From Micromonospora yangpuensis (GTDB lineage: Bacteria > Actinomycetota > Actinomycetes > Mycobacteriales > Micromonosporaceae), in contig NZ_FMIA01000002.1 in assembly GCF_900091615.1 (NCBI RefSeq), positions 5,518,001-5,582,000 of the forward strand: a DNA stretch of 64,000 bases. Direction: 5' to 3'. Of the stretch, positions 9,339-18,476 are shown piece after piece; position 1 is the first letter of the stretch; each line of letters starts with the position of its first letter. The position numbers were made by a program, and so were the translations under genes. The notes under the pieces are model-generated. The model was not told the origin of the DNA, did no database searches, and was given only the letters and a program-made list of their open reading frames with translations.

Positions 9339-11180
9339 ATGGCTGCGACGTACCGGGCGCTCGCCTCCGTACTGATGCTTGTCGGTTTCTATCTGGTCGC
9401 GCTGCTGCAACTCGCGGTCGTCGTGGCCGCTTTCGGGTGGCTGACCCGGGAGCGCTCCGGCCTCTTCGCCACCAACGTGCTGTGGCCGCTGATCGCCGCG
9501 CTGGGTGCGGTGGTCGTCGGCCTGTGGCGGTCCCTGCGGACCAGGGACGAGCCCCTGCCCGGACTGGTCCTGACCGAGCAGGACGCGCCGCAGCTCTGGG
9601 CGACCGTGCGGGAGCTGGCCGACGCGGTGGCCACCCGGGCGCCCGACGAGATCCGGCTGGTGCCCGAGGTGAACGCGGCGGTCACCGAGCAGACCCGACT
9701 GTTGGGGCTCGTCGGTGGCCGGCGGACCCTGCTGGTGGGTATGCCGCTGCTCCAGGCCATGCGGGTCGACCAGCTTCGCTCGGTGCTCGCCCACGAGCTG
9801 GGTCACTTCTCCGGCCGGCACACCCGGTTGGGCGGGGTGGCGTACCGGGGACGGTTGGCCATCGGGACGACCATCAACCGGATCGGCAGGTGGAACCCGA
9901 TCGGCATGGTCTTCCGGGGGTACGCCCGGCTCTACCTGCTGGTCGACAACGCCGCCTCGCGGCGTCAGGAGCTGGAAGCCGACCGGGCCTCGGTGCTGCT
10001 GGCCGGGCCGGAGGCGGCGACCTCCGCGCTGCGCAGCCTGCCGGCGATCGACGCCGCCTGGTCGTTCTACACGCAACGGTACGTCGAGTCGGGCTGGTCG
10101 GCCGGGCTCGCCCCGGACGACCTCTTCGGCGGCTTCGGGCAGCTGCTCGCCGCCCGGCAGGAGGAGATCGACCGGCTGCGGGAGGAGGCCCCGGAGGGCT
10201 CCGCCTCCCGGTGGGACACCCACCCGCCGATCGGCATCCGGGTCGCGGCCATGGCCGACGCCCCGGCCGGCGGGGCCGCGCCGGACGACCGCCCCGCCGG
10301 GGTACTGCTCGCCGACGTCGACGCGGCGGGCCGGGCCCTGCAGGCGGCGGTGGTCGAGCACGGCGACCGCACCCTGCTGCCCTGGCCGGAGTTCATCGCC
10401 GCGACGCTGGCCGCCTCGGTGCAGCACCGGGCCGACACCTTCTACCGGGCCGCCGGTCGGTTCACCGGCACCACGGAGCCCGGTCTGCCGACCGTACTGG
10501 AGCTGGTACGTGAGAACCGGCTCGGCGAGTTCGCCGAGCAGTTCTTCGACGACGCCACCCGCAAGGAGGCGGCACAGCGGTTCGCCGGTCCGCTGGAGAC
10601 GCTGCTGATCAACGCCGCGATCCGCTCCGGGCGGGCCCGCTGGCAGCTGTCGTGGAGCGCCCCGGCCGAACTGGTCGGGGTCGACGGCGAGCCGCTGGAC
10701 CTCGCCGAGGCCGCCAAGCTGGCGGTGTCGCCGCAGACCCTGGACGAGGCGTTGGCCCGGCTGACGGCACTCGGCATCGACCCGGGCGCGGCGACGGTGG
10801 TGCAGACCCGGGCCACCGGACGCAACGCCGGCCTGATCGGCGGGATGGCCAACGTCAAGTTGGACGGGCAGAAGCACGACCTGCTGATCCTCGACCGTGG
10901 TCTGGTTCTGGTCGGTAACCCGGGTTCGTCCGACGAGGGCAAGGAACGCCTGCGACGGCTGGCCGGTTCGACGACGTTGGAGGAGCTGGCCCAGAGCCAC
11001 ACCTTCGTACCGTTCGAGGAGGTCACCGGGGTCGAGGTGACCCGGGAGGTGCCGCTGAAGGCCACCCTGACGCTGCACGACGGACGGGCCGTGACGCTGC
11101 ACGAGTCCTTCACCGGCGACCTGTTGGAGCCGAAGAGCCGGGACACCCTGCTGGAGGTCTTCAGGTCGCTCGACGACTGA
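9339..11180 (+). CDS. M48-family membrane zinc metallopeptidase
   Basis: 613-aa integral membrane protease of the M48 (HtpX/Ste24-like) family. Two N-terminal transmembrane segments (residues about 8-35 and 44-65) precede the catalytic domain with HELGH at residues 152-156 (zinc ligands His152 and His156, catalytic Glu153) and the third ligand Glu211 in the ELEAD motif. The part after about residue 330 has no recognisable domain and doubles the size of a typical HtpX; its last 100 residues look like a beta-rich module. The start is ATG 9339; reading frame upstream of it is antisense to the divergent gene. A very strong hairpin follows the stop. Confidence 0.9.
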   Translation: MAATYRALASVLMLVGFYLVALLQLAVVVAAFGWLTRERSGLFATNVLWPLIAALGAVVVGLWRSLRTRDEPLPGLVLTEQDAPQLWATVRELADAVATRAPDEIRLVPEVNAAVTEQTRLLGLVGGRRTLLVGMPLLQAMRVDQLRSVLAHELGHFSGRHTRLGGVAYRGRLAIGTTINRIGRWNPIGMVFRGYARLYLLVDNAASRRQELEADRASVLLAGPEAATSALRSLPAIDAAWSFYTQRYVESGWSAGLAPDDLFGGFGQLLAARQEEIDRLREEAPEGSASRWDTHPPIGIRVAAMADAPAGGAAPDDRPAGVLLADVDAAGRALQAAVVEHGDRTLLPWPEFIAATLAASVQHRADTFYRAAGRFTGTTEPGLPTVLELVRENRLGEFAEQFFDDATRKEAAQRFAGPLETLLINAAIRSGRARWQLSWSAPAELVGVDGEPLDLAEAAKLAVSPQTLDEALARLTALGIDPGAATVVQTRATGRNAGLIGGMANVKLDGQKHDLLILDRGLVLVGNPGSSDEGKERLRRLAGSTTLEELAQSHTFVPFEEVTGVEVTREVPLKATLTLHDGRAVTLHESFTGDLLEPKSRDTLLEVFRSLDD

Positions 11181-11189
11181 CCGCCCCCG

Positions 11190-11231
11190 CCGGTGGTGGC
11201 CCGGTCGGCGAACCGACCGGGCCACCACCGG
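11190..11231 (+). terminator. 19-bp perfect hairpin after the M48 gene
   Basis: CCGGTGGTGGCCCGGTCGG (11190-11208), loop CGAA, and its exact complement (11213-11231), starting 9 nt after the stop codon. No T-run follows, as is common in high-GC actinomycetes. Confidence 0.8.
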
Positions 11232-11253
11232 CCACGAAGACGTCCCCGCCGGC

Positions 11254-11315
11254 AACCGGCTGGGCTGGCCCCCGCCGTCAACCGGCTGGGCTGGCCCCCG
11301 CCGTCAACCGGCTGG
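11254..11315 (+). repeat. 26-bp tandem repeat, 2.4 copies
   Basis: Unit AACCGGCTGGGCTGGCCC followed by CCGCCGTC, two exact copies and a partial third, ending directly at dispersed element copy B. Confidence 0.92.
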
Positions 11316-11367
11316 TTAGCAGGGGACCCCTCTCGACCGTATGCGTTAAGAGGGGGCCCTTCCTTAC
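11316..11367 (-). repeat. Dispersed ~50-bp element, copy B
   Basis: On the minus strand reads GGGTAAGGAAGGGCCCCC TCTTAACGCA, TACGGTCGAG, AGGGGTCCCCTGCTAAC. Its first TAA (11366-11364) is the stop codon of dapC. Confidence 0.9.
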
Positions 11368-12470
11368 CCGCTGAGGCGGTTGGTGACGGCGGCGACGTGC
11401 GCGTCGGAGGCGGTCAGCGCCACCCGGACGTGCTGGTTGCCCCCCGGGCCGTAGAACGCCCCGGCGGCGACCAGGATGCCCCGCCGGGCCAGCCAGTCGA
11501 CGGTCTGCCAGCAGTCCTCACCCCGGGTGAGCCAGAGGTAGAGGCCGGCCTCGGAGTGCTCGATGGTGAAGCCGGCGGCGGTGAACGCGGCGGCCAGCGT
11601 CTCCCGGCGGGCCCGGTACCGCTCGCGCTGCTCGTCGGCGTGGGCCTGGTCACCGAGGGCGGCGACCATGGCGGCCTGCACCGGCGCGGGCACGATCATG
11701 CCGGCGTGCTTGCGCACCTTGAGCAGCTCGGCGACGAGCGCCGGGTCACCGGCGACCAGTCCGGCCCGGTAGCCGGCCAGGTTGGAACGCTTGGACAGCG
11801 AGTGCACCGCGAGGATGCCCTCGTACGACCCGCCGCAGACCTCCGGCGAGAGCACCGACACCGGCTCGGCCGTCCAGCCCAGCGGCAGGTAGCACTCGTC
11901 GCTGGCCACCACGGCACCGCGCTCCCGGGCCCAGTCGACCACCTTGCGCAGGTGGGCCGCCGGCAGCACCTGACCGGTCGGGTTGGCTGGCGAGTTCACC
12001 CAGACCAGACGTACCCGGCTGGTCGGCCCGACCGAGGTCAGCGAGTCGGCCCGCACGCTGATGGCCCCGGCCAGCCGCACCCCGTCGTCGTAGGTCGGGT
12101 AGCAGACCGAGGGGATCACCACGACGTCGCCGGGCCCGATCCCGAGCAGGGTCGGCAGCCAGGCCACCAACTCCTTCGAGCCGATCGTGGGCAGCACGCC
12201 GAGACCGTCGACACCGGCCCCGCAGGACCGGGCCACCCAGGCCGACATGGCCTGGCGCAGCCCGACGGTGCCGGCGGTCAACGGGTACCCGGGGGCGTCG
12301 GACGCGTCGGCCAGCGCCTGCCGGATCACCGGGGGCACCGGGTCGACCGGCGTACCCATGGAGAGGTTGATCGGCCCCCCGGGATACGCCGCGGCCAGGC
12401 TGGCCGCGGCGTCCAGGGTGTCCCAGGTGAACTCGGGCAGCCGCGCCGACAGCGGCGTGGGCCGGCTCAG
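11364..12470 (-). CDS. dapC: Succinyldiaminopimelate aminotransferase
   Basis: Class-I PLP aminotransferase making N-succinyl-LL-diaminopimelate in the lysine/peptidoglycan pathway. 368 aa; PLP lysine Lys227 in AVHSLSKRSNLAGYR, and NSPANPTG and SDECYLPLGW as fold-type-I signatures. It is translated right after fdxA, a pairing typical of actinobacteria. The start is unusual: the only codon that fits homologous N-termini (SRPTPLSARLPEF) is CTG at 12470, overlapping the fdxA stop as CTGA, with GGAGAGGG just upstream. A GTG at 12602 would overlap fdxA by 136 nt with non-homologous sequence. The stop codon is contributed by dispersed element B. Confidence 0.9.
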   Translation of the reverse strand: MSRPTPLSARLPEFTWDTLDAAASLAAAYPGGPINLSMGTPVDPVPPVIRQALADASDAPGYPLTAGTVGLRQAMSAWVARSCGAGVDGLGVLPTIGSKELVAWLPTLLGIGPGDVVVIPSVCYPTYDDGVRLAGAISVRADSLTSVGPTSRVRLVWVNSPANPTGQVLPAAHLRKVVDWARERGAVVASDECYLPLGWTAEPVSVLSPEVCGGSYEGILAVHSLSKRSNLAGYRAGLVAGDPALVAELLKVRKHAGMIVPAPVQAAMVAALGDQAHADEQRERYRARRETLAAAFTAAGFTIEHSEAGLYLWLTRGEDCWQTVDWLARRGILVAAGAFYGPGGNQHVRVALTASDAHVAAVTNRLSG

Positions 12471-12793
12471 TGGCCCTCTCCACGTGGCGGCTGGGCGGCG
12501 ACGAAGGTGGCGTCCTTCTCCACCTTGCCGACCTTCGAGGCACCGCCGGGCGAGCCGAGGTCCTCGAAGAACTCGTAGTTCGCCCCGGTGTAGTCCTTCC
12601 ACTGCTCCGGTACGTCATCCTCGTAGAAGATCGCCTCCACCGGGCAGACCGGCTCACAGGCACCGCAGTCGACGCACTCGTCAGGGTGGATGTAGAGCAT
12701 CCGGTTTCCCTCGTAGATGCAGTCGACCGGGCATTCTTCGATGCATGCCTTGTCGAGCACATCCACGCAGGGCTCGGCGATGATGTAGGTCAC
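12467..12793 (-). CDS. fdxA: 7Fe ferredoxin (FdxA type)
   Basis: 108-aa ferredoxin with one [3Fe-4S] and one [4Fe-4S] cluster for cytosolic electron transfer. The N-terminal half TYIIAEPCVDVLDKACIEE CPVDCIYEG and the second motif CVDCGACEPVCPVEAI supply the cluster cysteines. GTG at 12793 is preceded by GGAGGAG at a 7-nt distance and matches the family start; six extra upstream codons in the open frame are excluded. Overlaps the dapC start by 4 nt. The C-terminal third (EDLGSPGGASKVG) is the usual FdxA tail. Confidence 0.95.
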   Translation of the reverse strand: MTYIIAEPCVDVLDKACIEECPVDCIYEGNRMLYIHPDECVDCGACEPVCPVEAIFYEDDVPEQWKDYTGANYEFFEDLGSPGGASKVGKVEKDATFVAAQPPRGEGH

Positions 12794-12872
12794 CGGTCTT
12801 CTCCTCCGCAAGACACGCCGCGATCACCCGCGACGGTTAGAGCCTAGTATCTCGCCGGGGAGGGGGTCGATC

Positions 12873-13847
12873 GTGCTCCGACAGCAGGATGTGGGATACC
12901 GGATCGTGGTCCGCCGGATTGTGGGGATTCGCGAGGGCCGGCCGCTCTTCTCCGACGCGCTCGGCGACCTGGTCGAGCTGACCGAGACCCATCTCACGAT
13001 GACCACCGCCCGGGGCCGGCTGCGGATCCCGCTCACCGAGGTGCACCGGGCCAAACGGGTGCCGCCGACCCGCCGGCCGACCGCCGCCGCCGTGGTCGCC
13101 CTGGAACTCGCCGCCGACGAGGCCTGGCCGGCACCGGTACGCGGGCGGCTCGGCGACTGGCTGCTGCGCAGCGCCGACGGTTGGAGCGGGCGGGCCAACT
13201 CCGCGCTGCCGGTCGGCGACCCGGATCGTCCGCTACCGGCCGCCGTCGACGCGGTCGAACACTGGTACGCCCAGCGGGGCCGGCCGGCGCTCGTCAACAC
13301 GCCGCTGCCGCTGGCCGCGCCGGTCGCCGCCGAGCTGGACGCCCGGGGCTGGACGGCCCGCCCGCCGGTGCTGGTGCAGACCGCCGAGCTGGCCCCCGGC
13401 CCGCCCTGGACGGCGCCGGCCGGGCAGCGGGACCGGCCGCCGGTGGAGTTGACCGGGACGCCGTCGGACGACTGGCTCGCCGTCGCCACCGACCGCAAGG
13501 GCGGCCTGCCGCCGGCCGCCCGGCACGTGCTCACCGCCGTGGACCAGGTCCGCTTCGCCCACGGGTACGCCGACGGCACGCTGGTCGCGATCGGCCGGGG
13601 CACGATCACCGGTTCGGGCCGGTGGCTGGGGCTCAGTCTGATCGAGGTACTGCCCTCGGCCCGTCGGCAGGGGCTGGCCGGCCAGGTGATCCGGGCGTTC
13701 GCCGACTGGGCCCGGGCCAGCCGGGCGACGCACGCCTTCCTCCAGGTCGAGCAGCACAACGCGGCGGCGGTGAACCTCTACCGGCAGTTCGGGTTCACCA
13801 CCCACCACACCTACCTCACCCGCGTCGCTCCCACCCGCGGTGGCTAG
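12873..13847 (+). CDS. GNAT N-acetyltransferase with N-terminal beta-barrel domain
   Basis: 324-aa protein. Residues 1-70 form a small beta-rich domain, also found in the mycobacterial Rv0428c-type acetyltransferases as I recall them. The GNAT domain occupies about residues 160-320, with the acetyl-CoA motif VLPSARRQGLAGQVI (Q/RxxGxG/A type) and the terminal LYRQFGFTTHHTYL. GTG at 12873 follows GGGAGGGGG by 6 nt; a TAGTAT -10-like hexamer lies at 12845-12850. Transcribed divergently from fdxA-dapC. The acceptor substrate is unknown. Confidence 0.88.
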   Translation: MLRQQDVGYRIVVRRIVGIREGRPLFSDALGDLVELTETHLTMTTARGRLRIPLTEVHRAKRVPPTRRPTAAAVVALELAADEAWPAPVRGRLGDWLLRSADGWSGRANSALPVGDPDRPLPAAVDAVEHWYAQRGRPALVNTPLPLAAPVAAELDARGWTARPPVLVQTAELAPGPPWTAPAGQRDRPPVELTGTPSDDWLAVATDRKGGLPPAARHVLTAVDQVRFAHGYADGTLVAIGRGTITGSGRWLGLSLIEVLPSARRQGLAGQVIRAFADWARASRATHAFLQVEQHNAAAVNLYRQFGFTTHHTYLTRVAPTRGG

Positions 13848-13894
13848 CCGGGTGGGTCAGCGGCGCTCCCGCCCTCGGCGGCTGGCCGGGTGGG

Positions 13895-14362
13895 TCAGCG
13901 GCGGACGACCCGGCGGGGTTTGGCGTTGCCCCGCTCGGCGTACCGCTTGAGCTGCTGGGAACGGTGGTCCCGGCCCAGTGCGGTGAGCACCAGGTAGCCG
14001 ACCAGCGTCCCGGCGCCGCTGGCGGCCAGGTAGAGCCAGATCTGCGCGAAGAACGTGCCGGCCCCGTTGGCGAACGGGTTGTTGCCGACCAGCAGCGGAC
14101 CGACCAGGACGGTCAACAGCAGGGCGACCAGTACGGCAGCGGCCAGGTCGGCACCCCACCGGGCCACCGGACGGTCCCGGCCCCAGTGGAAGGCCAGCCC
14201 GGCGAGGATCACCCCGATCACCAGGAACATGCCCAGCGAGACGCGGTCGGCGGCGGCGCTCTGGTCACCGTCGACGCCGAACTCGATCACCAGCCGGGCG
14301 ACCACGTTGACCGCGAACAGGGCTCCCGCGAGCGCACCGACTGTGCGCCACCGCTCGTTCAT
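13895..14362 (-). CDS. Four-helix membrane protein, unknown function
   Basis: 155 aa with hydrophobic helices near residues 8-27, 44-60, 70-92 and 104-128 and a strongly basic tail (KRYAERGNAKPRRVVRR). Starts at ATG 14362. Lies downstream of the mshB pair on the same strand with about 100 bp between, so it may be a separate unit. Function unknown. Confidence 0.75.
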   Translation of the reverse strand: MNERWRTVGALAGALFAVNVVARLVIEFGVDGDQSAAADRVSLGMFLVIGVILAGLAFHWGRDRPVARWGADLAAAVLVALLLTVLVGPLLVGNNPFANGAGTFFAQIWLYLAASGAGTLVGYLVLTALGRDHRSQQLKRYAERGNAKPRRVVRR

Positions 14363-14462
14363 CGCACGCCTCCAGTCGTATCACCCGCCCGGTGGCGGGT
14401 TCCTGGCTGGAATGTCTACCACCTGGGCCGGGCTCCCGTCAGCACCTCGCCGCCCGCTCGGC

Positions 14463-14963
14463 TCAGCGCGGTGCGGCCGTGGCCGACGGCGGTGGCGGCG
14501 GTGGCGGAGCCGAGGGCGGCGGTGGGGCGAGGATCTGCCGGAAACCCATCACCGCGAACGTCATCGCACCCGCCACGATCATCGCCAGGCCTACCCAGTT
14601 CTCCGCGGCCAGCAGCAGGTCACCCTCGGCGGTCCGGACCGCCGCCACCGACATGATCACGAACCACGGGGTCGCGGGCAGCACCACCGCCCAACGCCGG
14701 CCGACGGTGTCGTGGGCGAACCAGCTCAGCGCGATGTTGGCCGCGATGGCCACCAGCACCGACACCCCGATCAGGTGACCACCCACCCGAACCGCCGAGA
14801 GCAGCAGCTCCAGGATCGCGGTGAGCACCGCGGCGACCACCGCGACCGTCCCGCCCGCCACCCGCAGCGCGAGGTCGGCCCGCCGCGCCCAGCGGCCGGG
14901 TGGGGGCGGCGGGGCGGTGTCGTCCTGGTCGGTGGGGGCCATCGGCGCGGCGGGCAGGGTCAC
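14463..14963 (-). CDS. Membrane protein coupled to mshB, unknown function
   Basis: 166 aa; three or four hydrophobic segments ([71 protein letters not shown]) between a charged N-terminus and a Pro/Ala-rich C-terminus ([20 protein letters not shown]). The GTG start overlaps the mshB stop by 4 nt (GTGA, 14960-14963), so its translation is coupled to mycothiol synthesis. Unknown function. Confidence 0.78.
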   Translation of the reverse strand: MTLPAAPMAPTDQDDTAPPPPPGRWARRADLALRVAGGTVAVVAAVLTAILELLLSAVRVGGHLIGVSVLVAIAANIALSWFAHDTVGRRWAVVLPATPWFVIMSVAAVRTAEGDLLLAAENWVGLAMIVAGAMTFAVMGFRQILAPPPPSAPPPPPPPSATAAPR

Positions 14964-15928
14964 CGTTGGCCGACCGCCGGCACCACGGCGGACTCGGCGT
15001 CGTCCGGCCCGCGCTGCGCGCCGGCCTCCGTCGGGCCGGCCGCGTCGTCCGGGGCCAGGCCGGCGAAGAGGTCGTCCTCCCAGCCGTACCGGCCGGTGCC
15101 CGACCCCTTCTCCCCCACCGCCAGGGTGAAGTACTCCACGCCCATGAACTCGGCGCCGAAGTTCCCGGCGATCGAGTAGAGCCAGGAGGTGGCCGGGATC
15201 TGGGTGGCGTGCGCCCGCATCGCCGCCTCCTTCGCGGCGTGCTGCTCGGTGGCGTCGACGCAGGCGGCGATCTGCTGGTCCGGAGTACCGAAGGGCAGCT
15301 CGGAGAGGTCGGTGATGCCGGCGAACGGGTTGTCCGACGCCTCGGCGAAGTGGGTCAGCCCGGCCTCCAGCACGCTGCGCGGCATCGCCGTCCAGTACAC
15401 CTTCGCCGGGGCGATGCCCTCGGCGGCGGCCAGCTCGTGGGCGCGCATCGCGACCCGGTGCGCCTGGATGTGGTCCGGGTGCCCGTAGAAGCCGTTCTCG
15501 TCGTAGGTGATCATGACCTGGGGGCGTACCTCGCGGATGATCTCCAGCAGGTGGCCGGCGGCGACGTCGAGGTCGGCCTGCCAGAAGGCCCGGGGGTGCT
15601 CGTTGGTCTCCAGGCCCATCATCCCGGAGTCGCGGTAGCGGCCCGCGCCGCCGAGGAACCGGTGGTCGGTGACGCCGAGCGCCGCGCAGGCCCCGGCCAG
15701 CTCCCCGATCCGGTACCCGCCGAGCTGGTCGGCCCGGTCGGCGGCGAGCTCGGCCAGCTCCGGCACGTGGATCTCACCCTCCTCGCCGAGGGTGCAGGTC
15801 ACGAGGGTGACGTGCGCCCCGGTCGCGGCGTAGTGCGCCATCGTCGCGCCCGTACCGATGGACTCGTCGTCGGGATGCGCGTGGACCAGCAGGAGCCGGC
15901 GGGCGGGCAGCGTCGTCACGACGGTCAC
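14960..15928 (-). CDS. mshB: Mycothiol deacetylase (GlcNAc-inositol deacetylase)
   Basis: Zinc-dependent removal of acetate from N-acetylglucosaminyl-inositol, the second step of mycothiol synthesis. From GTG 15928 the protein is 322 aa. The LmbE-like zinc motif AHPDDE is at residues 17-22, GHPDH and the [20 protein letters not shown] block match MshB rather than the conjugate amidase Mca. The start is uncertain: GTG 15928, GTG 15919 and an upstream GTG 15982 share a frame; only those near 15928 are compatible with family length. Divergent from the S9 peptidase with an 86-bp gap. Confidence 0.92.
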   Translation of the reverse strand: MTVVTTLPARRLLLVHAHPDDESIGTGATMAHYAATGAHVTLVTCTLGEEGEIHVPELAELAADRADQLGGYRIGELAGACAALGVTDHRFLGGAGRYRDSGMMGLETNEHPRAFWQADLDVAAGHLLEIIREVRPQVMITYDENGFYGHPDHIQAHRVAMRAHELAAAEGIAPAKVYWTAMPRSVLEAGLTHFAEASDNPFAGITDLSELPFGTPDQQIAACVDATEQHAAKEAAMRAHATQIPATSWLYSIAGNFGAEFMGVEYFTLAVGEKGSGTGRYGWEDDLFAGLAPDDAAGPTEAGAQRGPDDAESAVVPAVGQR

Positions 15929-16001
15929 TCTAACCGGCGGTTCCGGGCCACCGTCGGGACGCGTCCGTCGCAGGTCCGCCACATCACCGCCGGGGCGGCT
16001 C

Positions 16002-16007
16002 TACGAT
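16002..16007 (+). promoter_or_regulatory. -10-like TACGAT, leaderless start of the S9 peptidase gene
   Basis: TACGAT ends 7 nt before the GTG start and no ribosome-binding site is present, as expected for a leaderless mRNA. The surrounding 17 nt (GGCGGCTCTACGATCGG) recurs identically before valS. Confidence 0.55.
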
Positions 16008-16014
16008 CGGCCCT

Positions 16015-18156
16015 GTGGACTATCCGGAGCTGGCCGCCCGTACCCGTAGCTTCAGCAACGGTGCGCCGCGGGCCGTCTCGGTGACCGGCGACGGCGCCCG
16101 GGTGGTCTTCCTGCGCTCGGCCGGCCCGGAGGATCCCGCCGACGCCCTCTGGCTGCTCGACGTCGACTCGGGCACGGAACGGCTGGTGGCCGAGCCGGCG
16201 CGGTTGCTCGGTCCGGACGCCGACCTCGGACAGATCTCCCCGGGCGAGCGGGCGATGCGGGAACGGCGGCGTCTCGACGCCGCCGGCATCGGCTCGTACG
16301 CGCTGGACAACGCCGGCCGGGTGGCCGCCTTCGCCCTCGCCGGTCGGCTGTTCCGGGCCGACCTGGTGCACGGCGACGTGGTCGAGGTGACCACCGCCGG
16401 CCCGGTGCTCGACCCGCGCCCCGACCCCACCGGACAACGACTGGCGTACGTCACCGACGCCGCCGACGGGGTCCGCCGGGGCGAGCTGCGGGTGGTCGAG
16501 ACCGACGGCACGGACGTCCTGCTGGCCGGCGAGGACGCCGGGGTGACCTGGGGGTTGGCCGAGCACATCGGCGCCGAGGAGTTCCACCGGTTCCGGGGCT
16601 ACTGGTGGAGCCCGGACGGCCGGTCGATGCTCGCCGCCCGGGTCGACGAATCCCGGCTGCCCCGCTGGTACCTGCACGACCCCGCCCACCCGCAGACCCC
16701 GCCGACCCCGGTCGCGTACCCGGTCTCGGGTGGCCGCAACGCCGAGGTGAGTCTGCACCTGCTCGACCTCGACGGGGGCTGGGTGGACGTGCACTGGGAC
16801 CGGGAGACCTACCCGTACCTGACCTCGGTGGTCTGGGCCGACGGCGGACCGCTGCTCACCGTGCTGCGCCGTACCCAGCAACACGGTCTGGTGCTCGCCG
16901 TCGACCCGCGTACCGGCGAGACCCAGGTGCACGCGGAGCTGGCCGACCCACGCTGGGTGGAGCCGATCCCGGGCACCCCGGCCCACCTGCCCGACGGGCG
17001 GGTGCTGGTCGGTGGCGAGCTGGCCCACGACGGGTACGACGCCCGGTGCCTCTTCGCCGACGGCACCCTGCTCACCCCGCCCTCGCTCTACGTACGCCGG
17101 GTGGTGGGGCGGCTGCCCGGCGAACACGCCCCACCTGACCTGCTGGTCGAGGCGAGCGACTCCGAGCCGAGCCAGCGGCACCTGTACCGGGTCCGGACGG
17201 TGATCGGCGGCGGGGTGGACGCCCGCCGGATCACCACCGACCCGGGCTGGCACAGCGCGGTCGTCGGCGGGAACGTGCTGGTGGTCGGGGCCACCGGGCT
17301 GGACCATCCGGGCACCCGCTGGACGGTGTGGCAGGGCGACCGGGAAGTCGCGGTGCTGCGGTCGTCGGCCGCCACGCCGCCGTACGCGCCCCGCCCGGTG
17401 CTGGAGCGGGTGACCGACCGGCGGCTACCCACCGCGGTGCTCTACCCGGGCTCGCACGTGGCCGGCCGCCGGCTCCCGGTGCTGCTCGACGTCTACGGCG
17501 GGCCGGGACACCAGGAGGTGGTCGCCGCCCGGGCGGCCTGGCTGGAGCGGCAGTGGTGGGCCGACGCCGGCTTCGCGGTGGTCACCGTGGACAACCGGGG
17601 TACGCCGGGCGTGGCCCCCTCGTTCGAGAAGGCGGTCCACCGACGGCTCGCCGACGTGGTCCTCACCGACCAGGTCGACGCGCTCACCGCCCTCGCCGGC
17701 AAGCACCCCGACCTGGACCTGGACCGGGTGGCGGTGCGCGGCTGGTCGTTCGGGGGCTGGCTGGCCGCCCTGGCGGTGCTGCGGCACCCCGAGCTGTTCC
17801 GGTGCGGGATCGTGGGCGCGCCGGTGACCGACTGGGCGCTGTACAACACCGCGTACACCGAGCGGTACCTGGGCCCGCCCGAGGACGGCCCGGACGTGTA
17901 CGCCCACCACTCGCTGGTGGAGCTGGCCGCCGACCCGGTCGGCGACCCGGCCGAGGCCCGGCCGCTGCTGCTGATCCACGGACTGGCCGACGACAACGTG
18001 GTGGCCGCACACACCCTGCGGCTCTCCGCCGCCCTGCTGGCCACCGGCCGGCCGCACGCGGTGCTGCCACTGCCCGGCGCCACCCACCAGGCCGCCGGCG
18101 GACTCACCCAACGCCTGCTCCACCAGGAACTCACCTTCCTCCACACCCACCTGTAA
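16015..18156 (+). CDS. S9 family (dipeptidyl-peptidase IV-like) serine peptidase
   Basis: 713-aa prolyl-oligopeptidase-type enzyme: N-terminal beta-propeller (residues about 40-450) and C-terminal alpha/beta-hydrolase. Triad: Ser578 in VRGWSFGGWLAA, Asp659 in HGLADDNVV, His691 in PGATHQA. The propeller has the DPP4-like double-Glu region (GAEEFHRFRGYWWSPDG), supporting an aminodipeptidase specificity. No signal peptide, so probably cytosolic peptide recycling. GTG start 7 nt after TACGAT. The last codon and stop fuse with dispersed element C: the stop TAA (18154-18156) is part of GTAAGGAAGGGCC. Confidence 0.93.
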   Translation: MDYPELAARTRSFSNGAPRAVSVTGDGARVVFLRSAGPEDPADALWLLDVDSGTERLVAEPARLLGPDADLGQISPGERAMRERRRLDAAGIGSYALDNAGRVAAFALAGRLFRADLVHGDVVEVTTAGPVLDPRPDPTGQRLAYVTDAADGVRRGELRVVETDGTDVLLAGEDAGVTWGLAEHIGAEEFHRFRGYWWSPDGRSMLAARVDESRLPRWYLHDPAHPQTPPTPVAYPVSGGRNAEVSLHLLDLDGGWVDVHWDRETYPYLTSVVWADGGPLLTVLRRTQQHGLVLAVDPRTGETQVHAELADPRWVEPIPGTPAHLPDGRVLVGGELAHDGYDARCLFADGTLLTPPSLYVRRVVGRLPGEHAPPDLLVEASDSEPSQRHLYRVRTVIGGGVDARRITTDPGWHSAVVGGNVLVVGATGLDHPGTRWTVWQGDREVAVLRSSAATPPYAPRPVLERVTDRRLPTAVLYPGSHVAGRRLPVLLDVYGGPGHQEVVAARAAWLERQWWADAGFAVVTVDNRGTPGVAPSFEKAVHRRLADVVLTDQVDALTALAGKHPDLDLDRVAVRGWSFGGWLAALAVLRHPELFRCGIVGAPVTDWALYNTAYTERYLGPPEDGPDVYAHHSLVELAADPVGDPAEARPLLLIHGLADDNVVAAHTLRLSAALLATGRPHAVLPLPGATHQAAGGLTQRLLHQELTFLHTHL

Positions 18157-18206
18157 GGAAGGGCCCCCTGTTAACGCTTTCGGTAGAGAAGGGTCCCCTT
18201 CTTACC
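18153..18206 (+). repeat. Dispersed ~50-bp element, copy C
   Basis: GTAAGGAAGGGCCCCC TGTTAACGCT, TTCGGTAGAG, AAGGGTCCCCTTCTTAC. The best-preserved copy; it supplies the stop codon of the S9 peptidase and lies 5 bp before an 11-copy minisatellite. Confidence 0.93.
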
Positions 18207-18210
18207 GACC

Positions 18211-18375
18211 GGCCAGCGCGGGGCGGGCCAGCGCGGGGCGGGCCAGCGCGGGGCGGGCCAGCGCGGGGCGGGCCAGCGCGGGGCGGGCCAGCGCGGGGCG
18301 GGCCAGCGCGGGGCGGGCCAGCGCGGGGCGGGCCAGCGCGGGGCGGGCCAGCGCGGGGCGGGCCAGCGCGGGGTG
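18211..18375 (+). repeat. 15-bp minisatellite, 11 copies
   Basis: Eleven head-to-tail copies of GGCCAGCGCGGGGCG, ten identical and the last with one change. With element C it fills most of the 320-bp gap before the Uma2-family gene. An apparent Gly/Arg/Pro-rich reading frame through it is just the repeat, not a gene; nothing else is seen in 18376-18476 apart from a GC-rich leader. Confidence 0.95.
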
Positions 18376-18476
18376 GGGTGGGGCGGGGCGGCGCGGGGCG
18401 GGGTGGCCGCATGTGGGGTGCGACGATCGGGGTGGTCGGGCCGGGAACATCTCGCGGGACCGAGGAGGGGGTGACC

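Noticed and set aside
17328..18476. A long frame joining a Gly/Arg/Pro-rich repeat region to the Uma2 protein
   Set aside because: It runs out of frame through the S9 peptidase and then the minisatellite; the Uma2 gene has its own ribosome site and ATG at 18477.
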